Part shown: positions 7,343 to 15,055 of the stretch, in pieces
How positions within the stretch are numbered: position 1 is the stretch's first letter
Layout of the letters: each line of letters opens with the position of its first letter
Source: Bog-473 sp963840435
GTDB taxonomy: Bacteria > Actinomycetota > Acidimicrobiia > Acidimicrobiales > RAAP-2
Direction: 5' to 3'
Assembly: GCA_963840435.1 (NCBI GenBank)
Contig: CAWIYY010000021.1
Location: 1-64,000, forward strand
Length of the DNA stretch: 64,000 nucleotides
Notes under the pieces: model-generated
The model's input: only the letters and a program-made list of their open reading frames with translations
Database searches by the model: none
Told to the model about the DNA's origin: nothing
Program-made: the position numbers and the translations under genes

Positions 7343-9780
7343 TGGACCGCACCGCACGCCCCGACACCGTCGGGGTGCTCGATCTGCCTGCGCCGGCCAC
7401 CCTGCCCGCCGACCCCGCACGCCCCGCCGGCCCTGCCTCCCCGGGCACGGGGTCGCCGACCGGTGACCCAGGCGGCACCGACCCCAGCGGCACCGACCCC
7501 AGCGGCACCGACCCCAACGGCACCGACCCCACCTCCGCTTCGACCAACGGCCGCCCGCCGGGATCGGCCTGGCCGCCCGGCCCCCGCCCCGGTCGCCTGC
7601 ACCGGTTCTTCCGGGGCAAGGAGAGCGACGCATCATGGGTCCGGCCCGCCCTCCTCGTACTTCTGGTGGGAACGGCCTTCCTCTATCTCTGGGACCTCGG
7701 TGCCAGTGGCTGGGCCAACTCCTTCTATGCCGCAGCGGTCCAGGCCGGTACCAAGAGCTGGAAGGCCATGTTCTTCGGCTCGTCGGACTCGTCCAACTTC
7801 ATCACGGTCGACAAACCGCCGGCTTTCTTGTGGCCGATGGAGATCTCGGCCCGCATCTTCGGCTTGAACTCGTGGAGCATGCTCGTCCCGCAGGCGCTCG
7901 AAGGAGTGGCCACGGTCGGGCTGGTGTATCTCTCCGTGCGCCGCTGGTTCAGCGCGCAAGCCGCGCTCATTGGTGGCCTCGTCGTTGCGCTGACCCCGGT
8001 GGCCGCGATGATGTTCCGCTACAACAACCCCGACGCCCTCCTTGCCTTGTTGCTCACCGGCGCCACCTACGCCACGATGCGCGGTCTCGAGAAGGCCCAG
8101 ACCAAATGGTTGGTGCTGGCCGGAGCCCTCGTCGGCTTCGGCTTCATCACCAAGATGATGCAGGCGTTCCTGATCATTCCCGTGATGGCGGTGGTCTATC
8201 TGCTCGCCGCGCCGACGGGCTGGTGGCGTCGGGTCTGGCAGACCGTCGTCATGGGGCTCTCCGTGGTGGTCGCCGGCGGCTGGTGGGTGGCCGTCGTCGC
8301 CCTCACGCCGGCTTCCGATCGTCCCTACGTCGGTGGGTCGCAGGACAACAGCATCCTCAATCTCATCTTCGGCTACAACGGCTTCGGCCGGCTCAGCGGG
8401 AACGAGTCGGGCAGCGTGGGCGGCGGCCGGGTCAGCGGTTCCATGTGGGGCCCGACCGGTTGGACGCGGCTCTTCAACGCGGAGTTCGGCAACATGACGT
8501 CGTGGCTCCTGCCCGGCGCGCTGATCATGGGCGCCGTGCTGCTGGCCATCACCATCCGCAACCGTCGGACCGACCGCGAACGCGCCGCGCTCTTGCTCTG
8601 GGGCGGTTCGCTCGTCTGCATCGGGCTCACCATCTCCATGGCCCAAGGCATCATCCACCCCTACTACACGGTGGCTCTGGCGGCGCCTCTGGGCGGACTG
8701 GTCGGGATCGCCACCATGGGCTTGTGGGAGCGCCGCAAGAGCTGGCCCGGTCGCCTCGGCCTCGCCGCCGCTCTGGCCGCCACCGTCTGGTGGAGCTACG
8801 TGCTCCTGGGCCGTACGGCGAACTGGTTCCCCTGGCTGCGTCCCTTCGTGTTGATCGTGGGTGTCCTGGGTGTCCTCGCCATCCTCCTGTTGCCGTTGCT
8901 GCGGTCCGTGCCCAAGCTGGCCATCGCCGCCGCCTCGATGCTCGGTCTCGGCGCAGCATTGGCTGCCCCCCTCTTCTCGACCGTGGCGACCGCGAACACA
9001 CCGCACAGCGGTGCCATCCCCTCGGTCACCCCGAGCCCCCAGGGCGGGTTCGGGGGGCCGGGTGGCGGTCCCGGTGGCGGGTTCGCCGGCGGCGGCCCGG
9101 GCGGCGGTTTCCGCCGTGCCTTCGCTGGTGGTGGCTTTCCCGGTGCCGCTGCCGGCGGTGGGTTCCCCGGTGGTGGTTTCCCGGGGGGCAGCACCGGCAC
9201 CGGCACGGGCACGGGCACTGGCACTGGCACTGGCACTGGCACTGGCACAGGCACTGGCAACAGTGCCAACAGCGGTAACCGCGGGTCGGCCCATCGGTTC
9301 GGCGGGTTCGGCGGCGGCGCGGGTGTCGGCCGCGCCTTTGGCGGCGGCGGTGCTGCGGGCGGCGGGTTCCTGAACTCGAGTACGTCGAACGCGGCGCTGA
9401 CGAAGAAGTTGCAGGCCAACGCCAGCCGATACACCTGGGTCGCGGCGACGGTGAACTCGAACAATGCGGCCGGGTACCAGCTGGCCAGCGGCGACCCCGT
9501 CATGGCCATCGGCGGTTTCAACGGCACCGACCCGGCGCCCACGCTCGCCCAGTTCGAGAAGTACGTCTCCGAGGGCAAGATCCACTACTACATTGCCGGG
9601 GGTGGCGGCGGTGTCGGTGGTGGCGGCGGTGTCGGTGGTGGTGGCGGCATCGGCGGAGGAGGCGGTGCCGGCGGCGGCAGCGACGACGCCTCGGCGATCA
9701 CCTCGTGGGTCGAATCACACTTCACGTCCGAGACGGTCGGTGGCGTGACCATTTACAACCTAGCCAGCGGATCGAGCTGA
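7342..9780 (+). CDS. GT39/ArnT-type integral membrane glycosyltransferase with glycine-rich C terminus
   Basis: An 812-aa GT-C membrane glycosyltransferase. After a cytoplasmic Pro/Thr/Gly-rich N terminus (about 1-95) comes the first membrane helix (ALLVLLVGTAFLYLWDL) and the first outer loop, with WANSFYAAAVQAG and ITVDKPPAFLW, typical of actinobacterial PMT/ArnT-like enzymes. About ten further helices follow to about residue 550. The extracytoplasmic C-terminal part is strongly repetitive: Gly/Phe-rich (about 570-615), a Gly-Thr run (619-638) and a poly-Gly/Val segment (about 753-780), around a short ordered domain (KLQANASRYTWVAATVNSNN and AIGGFNGTDPAPTLAQF) known from the C terminus of this family. 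Probably transfers sugar from a polyprenyl-phosphate donor, plausibly supplied by the upstream enzyme. Confidence 0.88.
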   Translation: MDRTARPDTVGVLDLPAPATLPADPARPAGPASPGTGSPTGDPGGTDPSGTDPSGTDPNGTDPTSASTNGRPPGSAWPPGPRPGRLHRFFRGKESDASWVRPALLVLLVGTAFLYLWDLGASGWANSFYAAAVQAGTKSWKAMFFGSSDSSNFITVDKPPAFLWPMEISARIFGLNSWSMLVPQALEGVATVGLVYLSVRRWFSAQAALIGGLVVALTPVAAMMFRYNNPDALLALLLTGATYATMRGLEKAQTKWLVLAGALVGFGFITKMMQAFLIIPVMAVVYLLAAPTGWWRRVWQTVVMGLSVVVAGGWWVAVVALTPASDRPYVGGSQDNSILNLIFGYNGFGRLSGNESGSVGGGRVSGSMWGPTGWTRLFNAEFGNMTSWLLPGALIMGAVLLAITIRNRRTDRERAALLLWGGSLVCIGLTISMAQGIIHPYYTVALAAPLGGLVGIATMGLWERRKSWPGRLGLAAALAATVWWSYVLLGRTANWFPWLRPFVLIVGVLGVLAILLLPLLRSVPKLAIAAASMLGLGAALAAPLFSTVATANTPHSGAIPSVTPSPQGGFGGPGGGPGGGFAGGGPGGGFRRAFAGGGFPGAAAGGGFPGGGFPGGSTGTGTGTGTGTGTGTGTGTGTGNSANSGNRGSAHRFGGFGGGAGVGRAFGGGGAAGGGFLNSSTSNAALTKKLQANASRYTWVAATVNSNNAAGYQLASGDPVMAIGGFNGTDPAPTLAQFEKYVSEGKIHYYIAGGGGGVGGGGGVGGGGGIGGGGGAGGGSDDASAITSWVESHFTSETVGGVTIYNLASGSS
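7474..7530 (+). repeat. 15-nt in-frame tandem repeat, about 3.8 copies
   Basis: Units of GGCACCGACCCCAGC start at 7474, 7489, 7504 and 7519 (the last two vary or are shortened). They encode Gly-Thr-Asp-Pro-Ser/Asn repeats in the cytoplasmic N terminus of the membrane glycosyltransferase. Confidence 0.9.
9196..9255 (+). repeat. Hexanucleotide GGCACN x10 in-frame repeat
   Basis: Ten units of GGCAC(C/G/T/A) encode a Gly-Thr run in the external part of the membrane glycosyltransferase. Further Gly-coding repeats lie on both sides (about 9040-9190 and 9598-9680). Confidence 0.9.
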
Positions 9781-10078
9781 TCGTCCCGGCACGCGAACAC
9801 GCCGGAGCAGACGGCTCCACCCTGTTTCCTGCTCATGGGAGCAGGGGACGGGGGAGCGGGGGAGCGGAGGATCACCGCATCGGACACGGTGATACGGACC
9901 TAGGTGACGCGGTGACCGCCGTGCCGACGGTTGTCATGGCCCGGGCGGCGGCCAGTTCCGGAGGGGAGCCGTCGGGCAGAGACAACCGGATGCTCCACGG
10001 CGACTCGGCCCGGCGTTCTGAACCGGTCGAACTCGGCGCGCATCGGTCTGTAGCTGAGTCGTCCCCGGACTGGAGTTT
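9781..10078. other. Intergenic stretch without a convincing gene
   Basis: 298 bp between convergent genes. Open frames here are extensions or shadows with poor composition. The only structure I see is a degenerate G-rich repeat (GGGGACGGG and GGAGCGGGG-type units) at about 9838-9870. No terminator with a T tract is visible. Confidence 0.5.
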
Positions 10079-10720
10079 CTAGGTCTGCTCCGGTGACGGT
10101 TCGCCCGACCCCTCGACCGCGACCTCGACCTGGGCAGCCTTGGTCCCGTAGAAGTAGGTGGCGGCCACCAACTTGGTTCCGGCCCAGTAGTCACAGGCGC
10201 AGGCGATCTCGTCGAAGTCCGACATCCAGAGCCGGAGCCCGTCCGGTGTCACCCGCCAGTAGTCCCGCGGGCTCTCGTGATACGGGAAGAGAAAGGGCAA
10301 CTGCACCCAGATCTCCCCGCCCGGCTTGAGCACCCGGAGCAGCTCGGCGATGGCCTGGTCGGGATGGGGAACATGCTCGAGGACCGACCAGCAGACGGCG
10401 GCGTCGAAGGTCCCGTCGGGGAACTCGAGGCTCTCGAGATCGTCGTGGCGGTCGATGAAGTCCCGGTCGTCGTACTTGTCGACCGAGACCCAGTTGGAAC
10501 CGAACTTGTGACCAATATGGTCCTTGACCGAGATCTGGAGACAGTGCTTCCCCTCGCTCCGGTTCAAGAAGGCGGCGAAGGCCCGGTCCCGTTCACCGGC
10601 CGGGGCCGCCACTGCCTTGGCGGCGTTGTTGTAGACAGCGAAGTAGTAGCCACCAGGAAAGTACTTCTGGACCGAATCCGCTATCGGCCGGACGTACCGT
10701 CGCACCCCCATCCGCGCCAT
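10079..10720 (-). CDS. Class I SAM-dependent methyltransferase
   Basis: A 213-aa methyltransferase of the Methyltransf_11 type. The usual glycine-rich motif I is weak (LQISVKDHIGHKFG), but the acidic motif (WVSVDKYD), motif IV (FDAAVCWSVLEHVPHP) and the post-motif segment LRVLKPGGEIWVQLPF are clear. The segment PYHESPRDYWRVTPDGLRLW is typical of methyltransferases found in polysaccharide and lipid-glycosylation clusters. It converges on the glycosyltransferase operon, which fits a role in cell-surface glycan modification, but the substrate is unknown. Confidence 0.82.
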   Translation of the reverse strand: MARMGVRRYVRPIADSVQKYFPGGYYFAVYNNAAKAVAAPAGERDRAFAAFLNRSEGKHCLQISVKDHIGHKFGSNWVSVDKYDDRDFIDRHDDLESLEFPDGTFDAAVCWSVLEHVPHPDQAIAELLRVLKPGGEIWVQLPFLFPYHESPRDYWRVTPDGLRLWMSDFDEIACACDYWAGTKLVAATYFYGTKAAQVEVAVEGSGEPSPEQT

Positions 10721-10792
10721 GGTACCGGGCTGCTTCCCGCCTCACGAGTTCCCTGCATCTCGGCAGTGCTCTCGCTCACCGGGCGACGTTGT

Positions 10793-11659
10793 TCAGCCCG
10801 TCGTGGTGGTACTCGAGGCGGACGCCGGTACCAGCTTGCTGACCGACGTCGCGTGCGCCGGAGCCTTCTGCGTGACCTTCTCGCCCCACTTCGTGAAGCT
10901 CACGCTGCCGGCGATGGTCTGCTTGCTCGACGCGCCGGTGGTCTGCTCGATCGGGAACGGCGGGCCGCTGGCGGCGACGTAGAGCGTGGAGGGAACCGAG
11001 TCGCCCGAGTCGTCACTCACCGCGCCGACGATGGCGATGGCCTGCTTGCCTTCGACCGTCTTCGTCGCGCCGTAGTGGAAGGGGCCGCTCATCTTGAGCT
11101 CGTCCGCCACCTGCGAGTTGAGCAGACCCGCCACCAGCTCGCTGTACTGCTGCTGGCTCGGGTCGAACGAGACCCACTTGCCGGCGTACTTCTTGGCCGT
11201 TGCACTCGAGAGACCCATGACGTCCTTGAGGGCCGTGGTATTGCCATTCACGTATCCAGTCGACCCGACCGCGACGACGGTCATGTGCTCGAGCGTGGAC
11301 CCCTGCTTCAGGTTCAGGGTCTGGGTGCCCGACTTCACACCGGTGTCGCCCGTCACGTTGAAGTCCACCTTGCCCTGCTTGGCCTTGGAGACGTAGTGCA
11401 CGCCCTGGTCGGTGGCGGCGTTGATGGCGGCCAGGTACTCGGTCTGGGCGCTGGCCGGCCGGCTGGCCCCGGCCGGGGCGGCGCCGAGGCCGACGATTCC
11501 GACGAGCGAGACGGTGGTGACGGTGGCGGCGGCGGCGATTGCGGCGAGCGCCGCTGAGGACGCTCCCGCTCGGGCCGCTCGGGCCGCTCGGGCCGCTGGG
11601 GCTGCTGGGGCTGCTGGGACCGCTGAGTTTCGGGCGTGGTTGTGGCGCGTGAGGCGCAT
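10793..11659 (-). CDS. Secreted protein, paralogue of the adjacent gene (LppX/LprG-like size class)
   Basis: Unrecognised exported protein of 288 aa if ATG 11659 is used, which has an AGGGAG site upstream; a start 14 codons earlier is also open. A basic N terminus, an Ala/Arg repeat (about 14-35) and a hydrophobic signal helix (about 36-62, LAAIAAAATVTTVSLVG) precede the mature domain. That domain shows VHYVSKAKQGK, GTQTLNL, YAGKWVSFDPS, TLYVAASGPPFPIE and VSFTKWGEKV. This order resembles actinobacterial lipoprotein or lipid-carrier folds (LppX_LprAFG), but there is no lipobox cysteine. It is clearly paralogous to the neighbouring gene at 11809-12615. Function unknown. Confidence 0.75.
   Translation of the reverse strand: MRLTRHNHARNSAVPAAPAAPAARAARAARAGASSAALAAIAAAATVTTVSLVGIVGLGAAPAGASRPASAQTEYLAAINAATDQGVHYVSKAKQGKVDFNVTGDTGVKSGTQTLNLKQGSTLEHMTVVAVGSTGYVNGNTTALKDVMGLSSATAKKYAGKWVSFDPSQQQYSELVAGLLNSQVADELKMSGPFHYGATKTVEGKQAIAIVGAVSDDSGDSVPSTLYVAASGPPFPIEQTTGASSKQTIAGSVSFTKWGEKVTQKAPAHATSVSKLVPASASSTTTTG
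11571..11617 (-). repeat. 9-nt in-frame repeat encoding Ala-Ala-Arg / Ala-Ala-Pro
   Basis: On the plus strand the unit CGGGCCGCT is repeated and grades into TGGGGCTGC units. It encodes the Ala/Arg and Ala/Pro triplets before the signal helix of the secreted protein. Confidence 0.8.
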
Positions 11660-11808
11660 GACCTGGGCTCTCCCTGGGGGGTCGTGGGGTGGGTGGCGCA
11701 CAGATGGCTGCCCGTCCCGTCAGAAGCACCCATTCTCGCACGGCCTGCGCCGCCGCAGGGTTCGCCGGGCGGGAGGCCGCAACCTGGAGGGCGAGCCGGG
11801 GACCTGGG

Positions 11809-12615
11809 TCAGACGGTGTTCGTGCGACCGATGGAGATGCTGGCCTGCGGCGCTTTCGGTCGCACAGTTTCTCCCCAGGACGAGTAGACGATGTGTTCGG
11901 CCACGGTCCGCTTTCCGTGCGCGTTCAGCGAGTCCTCCTCGACGGGGACGTGGCGTCCGTCGGCCCGCACGTAGAGCACGACGGACACGCTCTTGTGGCC
12001 GAGGGTCTGCTTGCCCTTGATGGCATAGACCGCGACGCCGTCGATGGTGCGCGGCTGCCCGAGCCTGAGAGATCCCTTCAACGCCAGTTCGGTGGACAGG
12101 TCGGTGGAGCGCACGCCCGCCACGATGGAGGAGAACGCACTGTTGTCGGTCGAGAACTGGATCCACTGCCCGGCGGCCTCGGTGGCCTGGGACGCGCTAA
12201 AGCCAGCCAACATCTCGAGCGCGCCGGCGTTGGCCTTGAGATACGACGTGCCACCGATGACGTCGATGGTGGCGCTGTCCGTGAGGGCGTCGCCCGAGCC
12301 CAGGTGGATGAGCTGCGTGCCCGAGGCCGGCCCGGCGTTCCCACTCTCCTCGAGGGTCGTCTTGGACTGGGTCGAGGAGGAGACGTAGTGGACGTTCCAC
12401 GACTTCGTGGTGGCCAGGCTGGTCCGGTAGAGGGTGTCGGCGCTGAGGTGCGGTGACGAGGCCGACGCCGGTACCGATGCCAGTGCCAAGGCCAGTCCCG
12501 ATGCAGCGAGGAGAGCCACCGCAGCCGCCCCGACGGCGACGCCCGCGGTCAGGACGAAGGGGGTGCCCCTGGTGCCGACCACGACGGGTCGGGCCACCAG
12601 CCATCTGACCCGCAC
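11809..12615 (-). CDS. Secreted protein, paralogue of the adjacent gene
   Basis: Exported protein of 268 aa with a signal helix (about 20-48, VLTAGVAVGAAAVALLAAS) and probable cleavage after ASASS near 50-54. The mature part aligns along its length with the product of the gene downstream: VHYVSSSTQSK, SGTQLIHLGSG, AAGQWIQFSTDNS, VVLYVRADGRHVPVE and IVYSSWGETV. Divergence is considerable, so the duplication is not recent. There is no lipobox cysteine and no recognised catalytic motif. It is transcribed away from recA; about 270 bp separate the two start codons. Function unknown; a lipid- or ligand-binding beta-sheet fold like LppX/LprG is a guess. Confidence 0.77.
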   Translation of the reverse strand: MRVRWLVARPVVVGTRGTPFVLTAGVAVGAAAVALLAASGLALALASVPASASSPHLSADTLYRTSLATTKSWNVHYVSSSTQSKTTLEESGNAGPASGTQLIHLGSGDALTDSATIDVIGGTSYLKANAGALEMLAGFSASQATEAAGQWIQFSTDNSAFSSIVAGVRSTDLSTELALKGSLRLGQPRTIDGVAVYAIKGKQTLGHKSVSVVLYVRADGRHVPVEEDSLNAHGKRTVAEHIVYSSWGETVRPKAPQASISIGRTNTV

Positions 12616-12770
12616 GAGACCTCCCTTTCCGCTTCCCTCGGTCTGGTCAGCTTCGCACGCGACCGTCAGGCATCCCGGTCACGCCCGTGGTGGTTCAGCC
12701 TGCCCGTTTCGGTCGCCGCGGGCGACCGTTCTTCCCCAGTTCGAGGCCTCCGCCGAGGGTCCACGTTCTA

Positions 12771-12784
12771 CGAACACACGTTCG
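12771..12784 (+). promoter_or_regulatory. LexA (SOS) operator upstream of recA, next to a probable -10
   Basis: CGAACACACGTTCG is an exact match to the Gram-positive LexA box CGAAC-N4-GTTCG. Two bases downstream lies TATGCT (12786-12791), a reasonable -10 hexamer about 93 nt before the recA start. LexA binding here would block RNA polymerase, giving DNA-damage induction of recA. Confidence 0.92.
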
Positions 12785-12883
12785 TTATGCTTTCCAAAAG
12801 GCAGTTTCCGCCGCGTCACACCCTCTCCGTAGGGTCGACCAGATCGAAGAAAGCAGAAAGTGAAAGATCAGAGAGGGAGAGAG

Positions 12884-13942
12884 ATGGCCGAAACGGATCG
12901 GGACAAGGCACTCGACACTGCGTTGGGGCAGATCGAGAAGCAATTCGGCAAGGGCTCCATCATGCGGATGGGGGACAACCTCGGGATGAACATCGAGTCG
13001 ATCCCCACAGGCGCCCTCTCGCTCGACCTGGCGCTGGGGATCGGCGGGCTGCCACGTGGTCGCGTCGTCGAGATCTACGGCCCCGAGTCGTCCGGAAAAT
13101 CGACCCTGGCCATGCACTCGGTGGCCGAAGCCCAGCGCAACGGCGGCATCTGCGCCTACATCGACGCCGAACACGCCATGGACCCGGTCTACGCCCGGGC
13201 CATCGGGGTCAACGTGGACGACCTGCTGATCTCGCAGCCGGACACGGGTGAGCAGGCGCTCGAGATCGCCGACATGCTGATCCGCTCCGGTGCGCTCGAC
13301 ATCCTGGTGATCGACTCGGTGGCGGCGCTGACGCCGCGGGCCGAGATCGAAGGCGAAATGGGCGACACCCACGTCGGGCTGCAGGCCCGCCTCATGTCGC
13401 AGGCCCTGCGCAAGCTGACCGGGACGCTGGCCAAGTCCGACACCATCGCCATCTTCATCAACCAGTTGCGGGAGAAGATCGGCGTCATGTTCGGGTCGCC
13501 GGAGACCACGCCGGGTGGGCGGGCCCTGAAGTTCTACTCGTCGATCCGGCTCGACATCCGGCGGATCGAGTCCATCAAGGACGGTACCGACGTGGTCGGC
13601 AACCGGACCCGGGTCAAGGTGGTGAAGAACAAGTGCTCGGCCCCCTTCCGGCAGGCGGAGTTCGACATCATGTACGGCAAGGGCATCAGCCGCGAGGGTT
13701 CGCTGCTCGACGTGGCGATCGAGCTCGGGTTCGTCAAGAAATCCGGGGCCTGGTTCACCTACGAGGGTGAGCAGTTGGGCCAGGGCCGCGAGAACGTCAA
13801 GACGTTCCTGTCGGAGAACCCGCAGCTGATGGCCGAGATCGACGATCGGGTGCGTGAGTGCCTCACTCCCAAGGAAGTCGACGAGCTGGCCGAGGAAGAC
13901 GTGCTCGACCCCGACGACATGCCCATCTCCATCGATTCATAG
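12884..13942 (+). CDS. recA: Recombinase RecA
   Basis: A 352-aa RecA that forms ATP-dependent filaments on single-stranded DNA for homologous recombination and activates LexA self-cleavage. Walker A is GPESSGKST (66-74) and Walker B ends at D144 (LDILVIDSVAAL). Loop and interface motifs such as QALRKLTGTL, INQLREKIGVMFGSPETT and GGRALKFYSS are intact. The acidic C-terminal tail (ELAEEDVLDPDDM) is normal for the family. The ATG at 12884 is preceded by a GAGAGGGAG purine-rich site; an in-frame ATG eight codons earlier is less likely. No recX follows. Regulated by the LexA box at 12771. Confidence 0.98.
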   Translation: MAETDRDKALDTALGQIEKQFGKGSIMRMGDNLGMNIESIPTGALSLDLALGIGGLPRGRVVEIYGPESSGKSTLAMHSVAEAQRNGGICAYIDAEHAMDPVYARAIGVNVDDLLISQPDTGEQALEIADMLIRSGALDILVIDSVAALTPRAEIEGEMGDTHVGLQARLMSQALRKLTGTLAKSDTIAIFINQLREKIGVMFGSPETTPGGRALKFYSSIRLDIRRIESIKDGTDVVGNRTRVKVVKNKCSAPFRQAEFDIMYGKGISREGSLLDVAIELGFVKKSGAWFTYEGEQLGQGRENVKTFLSENPQLMAEIDDRVRECLTPKEVDELAEEDVLDPDDMPISIDS

Positions 13943-14125
13943 GTCTTACCCCGCCGCTCACGGCAACGAAGCCCCCGGACGGTCACTGCACTCCCTCAGG
14001 TGGCCGGGTCCGGGGCGCTTCGCGTGACGACGAGGTCGCGGCGCCCGGCGGGGTCGGCGGCCCCGCAGCCAGCCCGGCGAAGTACTGGGACTGGGCGAGG
14101 CGGTGATCCGGACCAGAATGGAACG

Positions 14126-15055
14126 ATGCCATCTCCCCTGACGTGGAAGCAGCGCGTCTACCGGATCTTCGACCGAGTCGTGCCGACCGTGCCGTTTCGT
14201 TACCTTCCGCCGAAGCAGTCCGTGCGCATGGCGTTCAACGTGATCCTCGACCGTGAGCCGGACGGGCCGGGCGGGGTCGAGTACGCCACCAAACTCGCAC
14301 GTGGAGACCTGTCACGGCACGGTGTGGCCGAGGCGCTGGCCCATTCCGAGGAGTTCAGGCGCCAGGTGCCCATCGGCAACGTGCTGCTCTCGATGCACGT
14401 GAGCCGGAGCCAATTCGTGGCCGGGCTACCCCGGGCGGCCCGCATCCTCGACCTGGGCGGTACCCACCAGGGCCTGCCGGACGGTGCGCTCGTCCATCTC
14501 GGATACCCGTACCCCTTCGAGCAGCTCGTGGTGGTGGATCTCCCGGTCGACGAGCGCGACGAGATCTACCAGGGTGGTTCGACGGGGGAGTCCGTGCAGT
14601 CGGAGCTGGGCCCGGTCGAGTTCGCCTTCCATTCCATGGTGGATCTGGGTCGATACGCCGACGGTTCCTTCGACATGGTCTACAGCGGACAATCGATTGA
14701 GCACGTCAGCGAGGAGGAGGGCGACGCGGTGGTGCGCGAGGCCTATCGGGTGTTGGCGCCGGGCGGCTGGTTCTGTCTGGACACACCGAACGGACCGGCG
14801 TGGCGGTTGCGCTCGGACGTGCCCATGAACCACGACCACAAGATCGAATACGCGGCGGGGGAGCTGGTCGACAAGCTGACGAGCGCCGGGTTCGAGGTTG
14901 CCGAGTGCAAGGGCCTCAACCTGATGCGTCGGGGTGTGGCGTCTCGTGTGTTCGACGAGGCCGAGGCGAGCGCGCACCCGGGCGTCTTCGCTGCGGCCGA
15001 CGAGTGTCTGTTACTGGCGGTGGTGGCCCGAAAGCCGACCGCCGGTGATGCGTAA
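14126..15055 (+). CDS. DUF4214-type domain plus class I methyltransferase
   Basis: A 309-aa protein of two parts. Residues about 32-82 (QSVRMAFNVILDREPDGPGG and ARGDLSRHGVAEALAHSEEF) match the DUF4214 (phycobilisome-linker-like) repeat often attached to surface-glycan enzymes. Residues about 105-300 form a methyltransferase: ILDLGGTHQGLPDG (motif I), FEQLVVVDLP (acidic motif), FDMVYSGQSIEHV and YRVLAPGGWFCLDTPNGPA. A short N-terminal basic segment could associate with the membrane. It lies where recX is often found, and converges with the DUF3048 lipoprotein gene with no gap. Substrate unknown; a sugar or surface-glycan methylation role is an inference from domain company. Confidence 0.82.
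   Translation: MPSPLTWKQRVYRIFDRVVPTVPFRYLPPKQSVRMAFNVILDREPDGPGGVEYATKLARGDLSRHGVAEALAHSEEFRRQVPIGNVLLSMHVSRSQFVAGLPRAARILDLGGTHQGLPDGALVHLGYPYPFEQLVVVDLPVDERDEIYQGGSTGESVQSELGPVEFAFHSMVDLGRYADGSFDMVYSGQSIEHVSEEEGDAVVREAYRVLAPGGWFCLDTPNGPAWRLRSDVPMNHDHKIEYAAGELVDKLTSAGFEVAECKGLNLMRRGVASRVFDEAEASAHPGVFAAADECLLLAVVARKPTAGDA

Noticed and set aside
7633..9585. 650-codon minus-strand open frame
   Set aside because: Shadow of the GT39-type gene. It has long runs of Ala/Glu/Arg and no motifs.
9598..9680. Regular G-rich repeat that looks like a CRISPR or minisatellite
   Set aside because: It is in frame, encodes poly-Gly/Val in the membrane glycosyltransferase, and has no unique spacers of constant length.
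13943..14125. Possible recX after recA
   Set aside because: Only 183 bp with no RecX-like open frame before the methyltransferase start.
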